Below are positions 17,501-27,190 of a stretch of DNA of 64,000 nucleotides, one piece after another. Under the pieces are notes generated by a model. It saw only the letters and a list, made by a program, of their open reading frames with translations, did no database searches and was not told the origin of the DNA. The translations under genes and the position numbers were made by a program. Source of the stretch: Pseudoalteromonas gelatinilytica (lineage in GTDB: Bacteria > Pseudomonadota > Gammaproteobacteria > Enterobacterales > Alteromonadaceae); contig NZ_LRRU01000014.1 in the NCBI RefSeq assembly GCF_001641615.1, positions 1-64,000 of the forward strand, written 5' to 3'. Position 1 is the stretch's first letter. The number at the start of each line of letters is the position of its first letter.

Positions 17501-19805
17501 TTTAAGAGGGCGTATCATAGCCTTATGCGTAAGCTTGGTTTTATTAACTAGTTTAGTCAGTTTAGCGAGCTCTTGGTGGTCGACTAATCGCTTTAATGAT
17601 CAAAAGTTACGTGAAGATATTAATGTCGCTGAAAATGTTTTTAAGCAATATTTAAGTGCTAAAGAAAGCCTGCTATTAACAGCCGCAAAGGTACTCACCG
17701 CAGATTTTGGCTTTAAGCAAGCAATCGCCACTCAAGATGCTGATACTATCAGTAGTGTACTGAATAACCACAGTCGTCGTATCAATGCTGATTTGATGTT
17801 ACTGATTGATTTATCAGGGCAATTGGTTTCTGCAAATACTGAGTTTAACCATACGCCAGATGAGTTTTCTGCACTGATGAATGAATTACTCATTAATGCA
17901 GAACAATCAAATTTCATTGTACTTGACCAAACCCTTTACCAAGTAATTTTACTGCCAGTACGTGCGCCTCGTACTGTTGCCTACAGCCTTGTGGGATTTG
18001 AAATCAACGACCTAGTTGCAGCAGAGCTTAAAAACCTCACCACAATGGATGTGAGTTTTATTGGTGAAGAGGATGGTGTTGTAGAGACATCACTCACCAA
18101 GCAGCCACAAAGTGATTCAGTGTTAGCGCATTTTAATAACAAAACAACCCAGCGAATTTTTGGCGAAAAGCCTGTTTATAGAAACCGATTGGTTGAACTT
18201 CCGTCGTTACCAGGTCATTTTGTCTCAGTGTTGTTAAGTGCCGATTTAACGCAAAGTTATCGTGAGTTTGAGCAGTTGTTTTTCACTATAATTGTGCTTG
18301 CTGCTATCACGGTTGTCATCGGTGTGCTGGCCAGTGGGATTTTGGCCAAAAACCTGACCACACCGCTTTCAAAGCTTACCCTACTTGCTCAGCAATTTGC
18401 GCGAGGTAATTATAAAGCTGAATTTGTAGGTAAAAAACAAAGTAGCGAAATCACTACCTTAGTCGATGCATTTAATAACATGGGTAATGACATACAAGAG
18501 CGTGAGCAGCAAATTAGTTTTCAAGCCAGCCATGATTCTTTAACTGGCTTTTATACCCGTTCTGCGATGTTAGAGAGCATGGAAAACTTGTTTGTTGAAG
18601 GGGCTGAATACACACTCGTTGCTATTGATATACGCGGTCTTCGTCATATCAATGATAAATTAGGCCCGCGTATTGGTGATGATTGTTTAAAAGCCGTTGC
18701 TGAGCGAATTGGCGAATACTCAGCTCATCATAATGGGGTGAATGCTCGGATTGGCGGTGACGAGTTTTTAACTTTATTGCCAGCAGATGAAACGAAACAA
18801 TTTAAAGATGCAGTAATGAAGCTGGTTACTCAGCTACAAGCAGGCTACTTAATTCAAAGCTTGAATATTACGTTACGCTTTAGCGTTGGGGTAGTGCATT
18901 GTCTTTCACAAAATGTCAGCCCTGAGGACTTAATGCGTCGCTCGTTAATTGCCGTTGATACCGCATCCTGTGAGCATAAAACCATTCACTATTATCAAGA
19001 AGGTGAAGACGAAGAGCACCTTGAGCGCCTTGCTATTATCGATGAACTTAAGCAAGCCCTTGTCGATGATGATGGTCAGCTGTTTATGACCTATCAGCCA
19101 AAACTAAATATTAAAACCAATTGTATTGATAAAGTTGAGTCGTTAATTCGTTGGCAACGCAAAGATGGTCAGTGGGTTTCACCAGAGCTGTTCATTGATT
19201 TAGCTGAGCAATCGGGGGTGATTGTTGAGTTAACTTCTTGGGTTGTGAAAACCGTAGTGTCTCAAGTTGCTGCATGGCAACAGCAAGGTATTACTATGCA
19301 GGCTGCGATTAATGTCTCTGCACAAGATATTGCATACCCAAGCTTTTACTCACACCTTGCTAAACAACTTGAGAAACATGCTGTTAATGGGCGTTTAATT
19401 ACGATTGAACTTACAGAGCGAGATATGATTGAGAACGAAGAGCAAGGCATTAAGGCACTCGAAAACCTTAAAACCTTGGGTGTTAAAATCTCGTTGGATG
19501 ACTATGGTGTAGGGCAAACATCGCTTGGGCGCTTAAAGTCATTACCGATTGATGAGCTAAAGCTTGATAAGTGTTTTATTTTGCAACTAGACCAGTCACG
19601 TCAAGATCAATATATAGTGCAATCGACGGTGACTTTAGGTCATCAGTTGGGCTTTTCGGTTGTAGCGGAAGGCGTTGAGAACAAAGATTCACTGGATATT
19701 TTAGTGCAAAACAAATGCGATTATGCACAAGGGTATTATTTAAGTAGGCCACTAAAATCAGAGCAGTTTTTGCAGTGGTTAGAGGTGTACAATGAAGCGT
19801 CTTAA
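17490..19805 (+). CDS. Membrane GGDEF-EAL dual-domain c-di-GMP protein with HAMP
   Basis: The protein has 771 residues from ATG 17490, which overlaps the cupredoxin gene by 11 bases. Earlier in-frame starts lie inside that gene. There is an N-terminal helix (about 8-25), a periplasmic sensor of about 240 residues, a second helix (IIVLAAITVVIGVLASGIL), HAMP, then GGDEF and EAL domains. The cyclase site is intact (RIGGDEF) but the RxxD inhibitory site is absent. The EAL domain reads ESL, keeps INVS, LTER, the DD pair in SLDDYGVG, the Lys in DELKLDK and EGVE, so phosphodiesterase activity is plausible. The coupled cupredoxin suggests it may be the sensory input partner. Confidence 0.95.
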   Translation: MIHSLRGRIIALCVSLVLLTSLVSLASSWWSTNRFNDQKLREDINVAENVFKQYLSAKESLLLTAAKVLTADFGFKQAIATQDADTISSVLNNHSRRINADLMLLIDLSGQLVSANTEFNHTPDEFSALMNELLINAEQSNFIVLDQTLYQVILLPVRAPRTVAYSLVGFEINDLVAAELKNLTTMDVSFIGEEDGVVETSLTKQPQSDSVLAHFNNKTTQRIFGEKPVYRNRLVELPSLPGHFVSVLLSADLTQSYREFEQLFFTIIVLAAITVVIGVLASGILAKNLTTPLSKLTLLAQQFARGNYKAEFVGKKQSSEITTLVDAFNNMGNDIQEREQQISFQASHDSLTGFYTRSAMLESMENLFVEGAEYTLVAIDIRGLRHINDKLGPRIGDDCLKAVAERIGEYSAHHNGVNARIGGDEFLTLLPADETKQFKDAVMKLVTQLQAGYLIQSLNITLRFSVGVVHCLSQNVSPEDLMRRSLIAVDTASCEHKTIHYYQEGEDEEHLERLAIIDELKQALVDDDGQLFMTYQPKLNIKTNCIDKVESLIRWQRKDGQWVSPELFIDLAEQSGVIVELTSWVVKTVVSQVAAWQQQGITMQAAINVSAQDIAYPSFYSHLAKQLEKHAVNGRLITIELTERDMIENEEQGIKALENLKTLGVKISLDDYGVGQTSLGRLKSLPIDELKLDKCFILQLDQSRQDQYIVQSTVTLGHQLGFSVVAEGVENKDSLDILVQNKCDYAQGYYLSRPLKSEQFLQWLEVYNEAS

Positions 19806-20625
19806 TTGGTTGTTTGGGTTAACATGCCTTGCTTTTGCAAGTTCTGGCTTTGCGGCGTCAGGTAAATTATTAGCAACACCCGGAGTCTCCCAGGTAGAAG
19901 GTAGTGCGGGTGGTGGTATTGTCCCTTGGGCGCAGCTTGCAGGCTATGCAAGTGATGATGAAATAGCAATAAATGGTTTTTGTAGCCGTGCAGATGTGAG
20001 TGATTATCGCCTAGATGTTTGTGGCGCGCAGCTAAATATTTATGATCGCGTTGAATTTAGTTACGCAGAACAACGCTTCGAAGTTCCGGCATTAAATACC
20101 GATATTGAACAATCAATAACAGGGGCAAAAGTGCGCTTATACGGCGATATCGTTTACAGTAAATGGCCGCAGTTGAGCTTGGGTGTGCAACATAAATCAC
20201 TGGATGACGGCAGTATCGCAAACCTACTCGGCGCCAAAGACACCAGTGGTACCGATATTTATCTTGCTGCCAGTAAATTACACTTAGGGGCGCTTGCTGG
20301 GTATAACTGGTTTTGGAACACCACCTTTCGTTATAGCGATGCTAATCAGCTAGGCTTGTTAGGCTTTGGCGGCCCTGATAGCGATAAAGAATTGTTATTT
20401 GAAGCATCTACTGCAGTGTTTTTAACCCATCAAATAGCTGTGGGTGTTGAGTATCGTGAAAAGTCCAATAACCTTGGCTTAGGAGAGCAAGATTGGCAGG
20501 ATGTGTTTGTTGCTTGGTTCCCTAACAAGCATGTTAGTGTGACCGCAGCTTGGTTAGACTTAGGAAGTATTGCTGGGGCTGAGGATCAAACAGGTTGGTA
20601 TCTTTCTGTAACAGGGTATTGGTAA
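19792..20625 (+). CDS. DUF3034 outer-membrane beta-barrel-like protein
   Basis: The protein has 277 residues with a signal peptide (cleavage after GFA). The mature start GKLLATPGVSQVEGSAGGG is the recognisable DUF3034 opening. The rest alternates short amphipathic beta strands and ends in an aromatic residue (TGYW), as outer-membrane barrels do. It overlaps the GGDEF-EAL gene by 14 bases and its stop overlaps the next start (TAATG). The function of DUF3034 is not established as far as I know. A barrel co-made with a cupredoxin and haemoglobin may be a pore or assembly partner. Confidence 0.88.
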   Translation: MKRLNWLFGLTCLAFASSGFAASGKLLATPGVSQVEGSAGGGIVPWAQLAGYASDDEIAINGFCSRADVSDYRLDVCGAQLNIYDRVEFSYAEQRFEVPALNTDIEQSITGAKVRLYGDIVYSKWPQLSLGVQHKSLDDGSIANLLGAKDTSGTDIYLAASKLHLGALAGYNWFWNTTFRYSDANQLGLLGFGGPDSDKELLFEASTAVFLTHQIAVGVEYREKSNNLGLGEQDWQDVFVAWFPNKHVSVTAAWLDLGSIAGAEDQTGWYLSVTGYW

Positions 20626-21044
20626 TGATGAAAACACTTTTTACATTTGTATTTGCAGCTATGTTAGTTGGTTGTGCGAGTAGCAACAATAGCACCTTGT
20701 ATCAGCAAATTAATGGTGAGCAAGGAGTTGAAAAGCTGGTTGATAGTTTTATTAATCAAATTGGCCGTGACGAACAAATTTTAGCTTATTTTAAACAAAC
20801 GAATGTTGCCCATTTTCGCCAAGGTTTTATTACTCATTTGTGTAGCGTCACCGACGGCCCTTGTGAATACAAAGGCGACAATATGGTAGATATCCACACG
20901 GGAATGAACATCCCTGAAAAAGACTTTAACCGTGTAGTAGAGCTTTTGATTAATGCTATGGACGAACAACAGATCCCGCAAACGGTACAAAATAAGATTC
21001 TGAGTCGTTTAGCACCGCTGCGCCCTGAGGTAATTGATATTTAG
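20625..21044 (+). CDS. Lipoprotein-anchored group I truncated haemoglobin
   Basis: The protein has 139 residues from ATG 20625, which overlaps the DUF3034 stop. The lipobox VGC near residue 18 predicts an acylated periplasmic protein, unusual for this mostly cytoplasmic family. The 2-over-2 globin core is clear: LYQQINGEQGVEKLVDSF, then a Gly-Pro turn (TDGPCEYKG) and the proximal His in VDIHTGMNI. Proteins of this group bind O2 or NO. The lipid anchor and the operon suggest oxygen or NO handling next to the sensor domain of the c-di-GMP protein. Two Cys besides the lipobox could form a disulphide. Confidence 0.92.
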   Translation: MMKTLFTFVFAAMLVGCASSNNSTLYQQINGEQGVEKLVDSFINQIGRDEQILAYFKQTNVAHFRQGFITHLCSVTDGPCEYKGDNMVDIHTGMNIPEKDFNRVVELLINAMDEQQIPQTVQNKILSRLAPLRPEVIDI

Positions 21045-21121
21045 CTATTGTTTATATTAAATTTTTACTTTATTGCATTCTTTGACTGTAGTCCTTAAAC
21101 TTCAACAGAATTATTTAATGT

Positions 21122-22297
21122 ATGGCTAAAAGCATGTCTTTTCTATTTATCTCTCGCAATAATGTACACGCCCGCTATTACAAAGAACTAATTGAGAAGT
21201 TACCCTTAAATTGCAAAGTGCACACGATGGGGGTACCAAGATTCGGTGCTCTGAAATACATCAAAAATACGACTAAGTATGATTTTAGTAAAATAATCTC
21301 GGAGCAACTATTACGTAAACAAGCGCGTAATAGTTTATGGAATAACCCGCTAATAATTAAAAGTTACTCTGCTTTGATGCTGCTTGTGGAGCGGTGTCGG
21401 TTCGCTAAGTATTATGATTTATTGAAGTCAGAATCGCCACAAGCTTTAGTCATTTGGAATGGTAATAAATTACCGAATGTTACTGTTTGTATGGCTGCTA
21501 AGGCTTTAGGAGTGACCACCTATTACTATGAAAATGGGTTACTGCCCGGAACAACAAGCTTAGATCCAAAAGGTATTAATTTTGCGGCTTCTGTACCGCG
21601 AGATAATCAATTCTATTTAAACTTTGATCCGCAGGGGAAGTTGCCATTTTCTGCGCCTGATTTAATTCCTAGAGCGAACCATAAAAAGCGTTGTAAGTTT
21701 GACGCTATCGAGTTACCCAAAAAATACTTATTTGTGCCATTTCAAGTTCCACACGATACTCAAATAGCTTGTTACTCTCCTTGGCTTAAGTCAATGGAAG
21801 AGTATTACGATGCTGTTGTTTCAGCTGTAAAACAGTTAAATGATCCAGAACTTAAAGTTGTTTTTAAAGAACATCCTTCATGGCATAAGCACTATGAGCA
21901 CTTGTACGATAGAAATGATGTTGCCGTTTTTGCCAACGGAAATTGTACTCGAGAACTTATTAATGGTGCTGAAGCCGTTATAACTATTAACTCGACAGTT
22001 GGCTTAGAATCTTTATTACTTGATAAAAAAGTGATTACCTTGGGGCTTGCTTGTTACAACATTGATGAGCTCGTACTACACGCAAGTGATCAAACTGCCT
22101 TGATTAAGAGCTTGGAAAAACTACAAAATGGCTGGCAGACCAACAGTATTCTGAGAGATAAGTTTTTTACCTACTTAAAGCATGTGTATTGCTTGCCTGG
22201 TGTTTGGAAAGAATGTACAACTGAGCATGTTGAAGCGGTCGAAAAACGCTTAACTCAACAAGATACATTTGCACAGCTATCGCAAAAGGAAAGCTAA
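21122..22297 (+). CDS. Capsule polysaccharide synthesis/export protein-like (KpsS/KpsC family)
   Basis: The protein has 391 residues and no signal peptide. The C-terminal half carries the Capsule_synth pattern: VVFKEHPSWHKHYEHLY, then ITINSTVGLESLLLDKKVITLG. In characterised members these are beta-Kdo transferases that start capsule linkers on lipid. The middle segment VTTYYYENGLLPGT is also typical. No other capsule genes are nearby, so it may act on LPS or another glycan. It follows the haemoglobin gene after 77 bases and its stop overlaps the sulfurtransferase start (TAATG). Confidence 0.82.
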   Translation: MAKSMSFLFISRNNVHARYYKELIEKLPLNCKVHTMGVPRFGALKYIKNTTKYDFSKIISEQLLRKQARNSLWNNPLIIKSYSALMLLVERCRFAKYYDLLKSESPQALVIWNGNKLPNVTVCMAAKALGVTTYYYENGLLPGTTSLDPKGINFAASVPRDNQFYLNFDPQGKLPFSAPDLIPRANHKKRCKFDAIELPKKYLFVPFQVPHDTQIACYSPWLKSMEEYYDAVVSAVKQLNDPELKVVFKEHPSWHKHYEHLYDRNDVAVFANGNCTRELINGAEAVITINSTVGLESLLLDKKVITLGLACYNIDELVLHASDQTALIKSLEKLQNGWQTNSILRDKFFTYLKHVYCLPGVWKECTTEHVEAVEKRLTQQDTFAQLSQKES

Positions 22298-23136
22298 TGA
22301 AGAACATCGTCTCGCCAGAATGGCTTAACGAGCATTTAAACCAGGATAACTTGGTTATCTTCGATGCAGGAATGGTACGTCCTGGTTTACCGGGTGAGTA
22401 TGCGCCTAAGGCTATGCTTCCTAATGCACAGCGTTTTGATTTCAAGAAGGCGCTAGCAGATAACAGTAATCCTGTACCAAGCATGATGTGCAATAGCGAG
22501 CAGTTTGAAGAGCATATGCAGCTTGCTGGTGTTAACCAAGACTCTCTAGTTGTGATTTATGAAGACCAAGGCTTATTCAGTTCTGCCCGTGCGTGGTGGA
22601 TGTTTAAAGCAATGGGCTTTGATAATGTAAAAGTTTTAAGCGGTGGTTTGGCTAAGTGGCAAGCACTTGGCTTTGCAACACAAGCAAGTTATTCAGCTGC
22701 TTCTGGTCAAGGCAACTTTGTTGCCAGCCCGCGTGTTGATTACTTCATCAGTGCTGAGCAAGTACTTAACTCACTTGATGAACAAAGCACACTAACACTT
22801 GATGCTCGCCCTTATGAGCGCTTTACCGGTGAACACGCTGAGCCGCGCGAAGGCATGCGCAGTGGTCATATTCCAAATAGTCGCAGTTTATCTCTTGCAA
22901 CAGTGCTAAATAACGGTGAGCTTAAATCGCTAAGCGAGTTGCAGGCATTATTTGAGCAACATATAGCGCCGCATCACACCCAGTTGCAGTTTAGCTGTGG
23001 TTCAGGTGTAACCGCTTGCGCAATTGCATTGTGTGCCGATGAATGCGGTTACGCTAACTTACGTGTTTACGATGGCTCATGGAGTGAGTGGGGCGCTCGT
23101 CACGACTTACCTATTGAAACAGGCCCACATCAATAA
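22297..23136 (+). CDS. sseA: 3-mercaptopyruvate/thiosulfate sulfurtransferase
   Basis: A 279-residue tandem rhodanese. The N-terminal inactive domain opens VSPEWLNEHL and contains YEDQGLFSSARAWWMF. The C-terminal domain has the active-site loop CGSGVTA, as in mercaptopyruvate sulfurtransferases of the SseA type. It transfers sulfane sulfur to thiols or cyanide in the cytoplasm. Translation is probably coupled to the preceding gene. The last 26 bases overlap the convergent sulfotransferase gene. Confidence 0.93.
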   Translation: MKNIVSPEWLNEHLNQDNLVIFDAGMVRPGLPGEYAPKAMLPNAQRFDFKKALADNSNPVPSMMCNSEQFEEHMQLAGVNQDSLVVIYEDQGLFSSARAWWMFKAMGFDNVKVLSGGLAKWQALGFATQASYSAASGQGNFVASPRVDYFISAEQVLNSLDEQSTLTLDARPYERFTGEHAEPREGMRSGHIPNSRSLSLATVLNNGELKSLSELQALFEQHIAPHHTQLQFSCGSGVTACAIALCADECGYANLRVYDGSWSEWGARHDLPIETGPHQ

Positions 23137-24649
23137 ACTCAGCGTAATTTTGCCAGCTGCCGATACTGTTTTTATTCAGTGGCTGGCGAATTTGCTTTTT
23201 ACTCGCCGTGGCTGATGCTGCATTGTTTTTATAAAAAGTAAGGCTGTTTTCCTGCCAGCTTAAATCACAAAACGCATAGAGCTTTTGAGTTTGTAGGGTC
23301 GGCTCTGCCACCAATTGCTCATAGCTTTGCAAAAAAACGTTCTCAGGATACTTGTTGGCAAAATGACTGACTAATACCGAGTAATCTTGATGGAACGAGG
23401 CAATATCTTCAAGTGTAAAACTGTAGTGATGGAACACACTTTGCGGGCTATACATCTGCCTAAAATTGGCAATGCTGCAATCTTGCCAGTCCCGCTGCAT
23501 ACAAACGATTTTTGCATTAGGAAAAGCCGCTAAAATAAAATCAATATAGTAAAAGTTAAATGGCTGTTTATCACAACTTCTTTGGCCACCACTTAGCAGC
23601 TGGGCTCTTTGTTGATAGCTAGTCAGTGCTGTCTTTATCGCCTCAGATTCATATGCCTTATCGAGCATTTCGCTGTCAATCACACGCGCGGATTGCGTGG
23701 CGTGTTGTATCAATTGCGCAATATCATTTAATTCCCCAATGCCTCGTAGCTTTGAACTTTGATTAAGGATTTTCTCAACTAAGGTTGTACCAGAGCGGGG
23801 CATGCCAACGACAAAAACTGGCGAGAACTCAGAGTCACTACTTTTAATTGCTTGCTGCTTGCTCTGGGTAATCAGTTTTTGACAAAAGTGGCGATGCTGT
23901 GTGGCTTGATAATTAAGTTTACCGGCTATTGCTTGCTTACTTTGTGCAAAGTATTTAAATGCATTTTTGTAGTCATTGAGGTGCTCATAATTAAGAGCAA
24001 GACTATGAAAATACACTTGTTGGTCAATAATGCTTTTTTCTCTATCCGCCAAGGCTTGTAGTTTTTGAATATGTTGCTCTGCATCTATAACAGTATTGAG
24101 TTCAGCCTGCGAATAGTGGGCTTGATAAAAACTAGCTTGCTTTGTGGTTAGTTGCTGTAACAAGCTTTTAGCTTCATCGAACAGTCCGTGAATTTTATAA
24201 CACACCGCCAAATTATAGCTAATTTGTGGGTTATCTTTATTGCGTTGGTAGGCTGCTTGTTGAAAGCTAAGGGCGTCGTCATAATGCCCTAAACGGGTCG
24301 CAATATTGGCTAATGTATCAAAGTCAGCGGCACCAAAGTCAGCTGTTTGTAGAGCGCTTTCATAATGCACAGCCGCATTACTTACTTTGCCTAACAGTAC
24401 GTATAACTTGGCAAGTGCTAAATGATAAATCGCAAAAGGGGCTAGGATTATCGCTTTCTCAAGCAGCTTAATCGCTTTGTTGATATCGCCAGCTGCGGTG
24501 TTGACTTCGCTGAGTAAAAAGTAACAAACGTGGTCTTCAGGATTTTGTTTTAGCCGCTGCACAAGTAAGTGATGTGCATCGGTTAGTTGTTTGTTGCTTA
24601 ACAACTGTTGGATATGAGCGCGAAGCGCTTGTTGGGTATCATTTAGCAT
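23111..24649 (-). CDS. TPR-repeat sulfotransferase
   Basis: The protein has 512 residues from ATG 24649. A longer frame to 24736 exists but its first 29 residues look unlike a protein start; neither has a clear ribosome site. The N-terminal half holds about six tetratricopeptide repeats. The C-terminal half is a PAPS-dependent sulfotransferase with 5'-phosphosulfate loop VGMPRSGTTLVEKIL and the 3'-phosphate segment around CMQRDWQDCSIANFRQ. In Alteromonadales such proteins are commonly encoded next to TonB receptors, as here. The acceptor is unknown. Confidence 0.9.
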   Translation of the reverse strand: MLNDTQQALRAHIQQLLSNKQLTDAHHLLVQRLKQNPEDHVCYFLLSEVNTAAGDINKAIKLLEKAIILAPFAIYHLALAKLYVLLGKVSNAAVHYESALQTADFGAADFDTLANIATRLGHYDDALSFQQAAYQRNKDNPQISYNLAVCYKIHGLFDEAKSLLQQLTTKQASFYQAHYSQAELNTVIDAEQHIQKLQALADREKSIIDQQVYFHSLALNYEHLNDYKNAFKYFAQSKQAIAGKLNYQATQHRHFCQKLITQSKQQAIKSSDSEFSPVFVVGMPRSGTTLVEKILNQSSKLRGIGELNDIAQLIQHATQSARVIDSEMLDKAYESEAIKTALTSYQQRAQLLSGGQRSCDKQPFNFYYIDFILAAFPNAKIVCMQRDWQDCSIANFRQMYSPQSVFHHYSFTLEDIASFHQDYSVLVSHFANKYPENVFLQSYEQLVAEPTLQTQKLYAFCDLSWQENSLTFYKNNAASATASKKQIRQPLNKNSIGSWQNYAEFIDVGLFQ

Positions 24650-24712
24650 AAGCGCATAGTATACCAATTCACCATAATACTTAATTATTTTCAGGCTTAT
24701 ACCAATCCCAAT

Positions 24713-24744
24713 AAAAGCCCTGCCTAAAGGAGGCAAGGCTTTTA
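24713..24744 (-). terminator. Terminator after the TonB receptor gene
   Basis: On the minus strand aaagccttgcct and aggcagggcttt form a strong stem (one bulge) followed by ttatt, 14 bases past the receptor stop. Confidence 0.85.
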
Positions 24745-24757
24745 TGGGTATATTTAA

Positions 24758-27190
24758 TTACAGCTCAAAGTTATAGCTAAACTTCATACCGATAGTACGA
24801 GGCGCGGTGGTGTAGTGACCATAAACACGCTGTAGCTCAGGTAGCTCTTTGTTAAGCTCAGCATATTGCGACATACCTGCCCAAGACTTATCACGACGTA
24901 CAGAAGTGAATGCATATTTATCGAATAAGTTGTCTACGTAAAGCGTTGCAGACCACATATCGCCAGTAATTTTGGCAGATAAGTTACTTAGTGCATAACC
25001 TGGTAATACTTCGCCGTCTGCTTTTAAGCCTACTTTGGTGATTACATCACTTTGCGCTGTGATACCGTAGTTTACGCTTAATAACTTATCACCTAAGACA
25101 TCTTGCTCGTAACGAAGACCAAACGAGAATTGATGCTCAGGAGCACCTGGTAAACGGTCGCCTTTAGCACCATCATAGTAGCTTTGGTACTGCGCTAAGT
25201 CATCGCCTAACACGCCAAATAAGTACGGCGCATCTTCGGTCAATTCAGCCTTTGCATACGCGTATGTCGCATATGCAGCCCAGTTGTCACCAATCATTGC
25301 ACGAGTAGAAAGCTCAACACCTTTTGAATTAGCTGAGCCTGCGTTCGAGGTAATTAGCTCTTGGCCATTTACAGTGCTGCTACCTACTTGCGCATCTTTC
25401 CAATCAACATTAAATAGCGCTGCATTGAAGTGTAGTCGGTTACGTAACCATGATGACTTAAAGCCTAGCTCGTAGTTGACCGTTGTATCTGGTTTGTAAT
25501 CTTCTTCGTTTGGCAGGGCACAAACTATTTGTTGCTCAGGTAATACATCAGGGCAAGGAGCAATACCGTTACCACCACCAATACGGAAGCCTTCACTTAC
25601 AGTAAAGTAAGCAAGAATACCGTTATCAAATGTGTAATTAGCATTAAACTTAAATAAGTTACCGCTATCGCTGGCAGTAACCGTTTCCATATCTAGATTA
25701 GCAAGTGAATCAAAATCCCCTGAGTAAAGCGGTGTAGCAGAACCTGATGTTGTAGAAACATCGTATTCGTAAAAACGTGCACCTAGAGTTACATCAAGCT
25801 GATCTGAAATGCTGTAGCCGATTTCACCAAAAAGTGCTTTTTCAGTGGTTTCGCTATCTGAAATTAGAATGTACTCAAGGTCTTGTTCAACATTAGGGAT
25901 ACCGCCACCCCAATATTCAGTCAGACCTGGCGTGTATTCACGGTCATCTGAGTGACTTTCTAATTTGTTATAGAAGCCACCTACGATCCAGTTAAAAGCG
26001 CTACTACTATTTGAAACTAAACGAAGTTCTTGCGTGAAGGTATCGCGCTCAGAGGTGTCGTGTGTGTAGCCAACGAATGAAGGGAAGTCGGCATAACCTG
26101 ACCAAATATCGTAAAGTAGATCGGTTTGGTCGCGCTGACCTGATTGCTCATAGCTAGACCAACCTGATGCAGATACCAGCTCAGCAAAACCAAGATCCGC
26201 TTTAATCTCTAAGCTTAATAAATCGTTTTCTTCTTCGCCTGGCTCAAGTACACGGGCAACGTTTTCGTACTTTCCTGGGATACCTTGTAGCGCACTGCTA
26301 TCAGCAAGTGAGCCGTATTGCGATGTTGAGTTACCGCCATTTTCTTGTTTTTGATAGAAGTAGTTAAGCGTTGCATCTACATCTTCGGTTGCAAGCCAAC
26401 GCAGTGATAAACGTGCTGTGGTGATTTGCTCATCGTTAACATCGCTTACGCTTTTTAAGTTGGCATTTACATCGCTGCTGTCAGAAAAGTCAGGATTCGG
26501 ATTTGATACACCTGGCTCTTGAACCACGTGCGTGTAGTCAATGTAACCCGGGTTATCGTAATAATTTAAGCTAGCGCGAAGAGCTAGTTTTTCTTCAATT
26601 AGCGGAGTGTTGAATACCACGCCAAACTCACCGCCTGTGCCGTCACTTTCGTTAATGCTAAATACATCACCTGTTACCTGACCTTCTGTTAAATCTAGAT
26701 CGGGTTGCTTAAGCAAATAACGGATCGCACCGCCTAAAGTCCCTGCGCCATACAGTGTACCTTGTGGGCCAATTAGCACTTCAACACGGTCAACATCAGT
26801 TAAACGTAAGTCGATGCTAAGTGGAATTTCACCAACATAAGTGGCTACTGTGCCACTATCAGAAATACGGTCAGAGGTATTTGTGTTTAAACCACGAACG
26901 ATAATCGGAGAGCCTTCACGACCACCTTGATCAGAAATTGTTAAGCCAGGTACCCAACGCGCGACATCTTCAAGATCACCAATGTTTTGATCGCTAATTA
27001 CATCGCCGTTTAGCGCTGTAATGTTAAGTGGCGCATCTTGCACTGAACCTGCACGTCGTGTTGCAGTGATTTGAATAGTTTCAATTGATTTATCAACTTC
27101 GATAGCATCTTCAGCTGCAAACGCCATATTGCTATTGAATAAAACCGCAGAAATTGCACTTGCAAGTAGAGCAGGCTTAAAGGTGTTCAT
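24758..27190 (-). CDS. TonB-dependent outer-membrane receptor
   Basis: The protein has 810 residues with a signal peptide (cleavage after AFA, about residue 25). A TonB box-like segment ETIQITATRR leads into a plug domain with GREGSPIIVRGLN and VEVLIGPQGTLYGAGTLGG. The barrel ends in a typical Phe-rich strand (MKFSYNFEL). The plug resembles the large group of receptors used by Alteromonadales for glycans and other nutrients rather than a defined siderophore type. No Fur-like operator could be singled out upstream. The substrate is undefined. Confidence 0.93.
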   Translation of the reverse strand: MNTFKPALLASAISAVLFNSNMAFAAEDAIEVDKSIETIQITATRRAGSVQDAPLNITALNGDVISDQNIGDLEDVARWVPGLTISDQGGREGSPIIVRGLNTNTSDRISDSGTVATYVGEIPLSIDLRLTDVDRVEVLIGPQGTLYGAGTLGGAIRYLLKQPDLDLTEGQVTGDVFSINESDGTGGEFGVVFNTPLIEEKLALRASLNYYDNPGYIDYTHVVQEPGVSNPNPDFSDSSDVNANLKSVSDVNDEQITTARLSLRWLATEDVDATLNYFYQKQENGGNSTSQYGSLADSSALQGIPGKYENVARVLEPGEEENDLLSLEIKADLGFAELVSASGWSSYEQSGQRDQTDLLYDIWSGYADFPSFVGYTHDTSERDTFTQELRLVSNSSSAFNWIVGGFYNKLESHSDDREYTPGLTEYWGGGIPNVEQDLEYILISDSETTEKALFGEIGYSISDQLDVTLGARFYEYDVSTTSGSATPLYSGDFDSLANLDMETVTASDSGNLFKFNANYTFDNGILAYFTVSEGFRIGGGNGIAPCPDVLPEQQIVCALPNEEDYKPDTTVNYELGFKSSWLRNRLHFNAALFNVDWKDAQVGSSTVNGQELITSNAGSANSKGVELSTRAMIGDNWAAYATYAYAKAELTEDAPYLFGVLGDDLAQYQSYYDGAKGDRLPGAPEHQFSFGLRYEQDVLGDKLLSVNYGITAQSDVITKVGLKADGEVLPGYALSNLSAKITGDMWSATLYVDNLFDKYAFTSVRRDKSWAGMSQYAELNKELPELQRVYGHYTTAPRTIGMKFSYNFEL

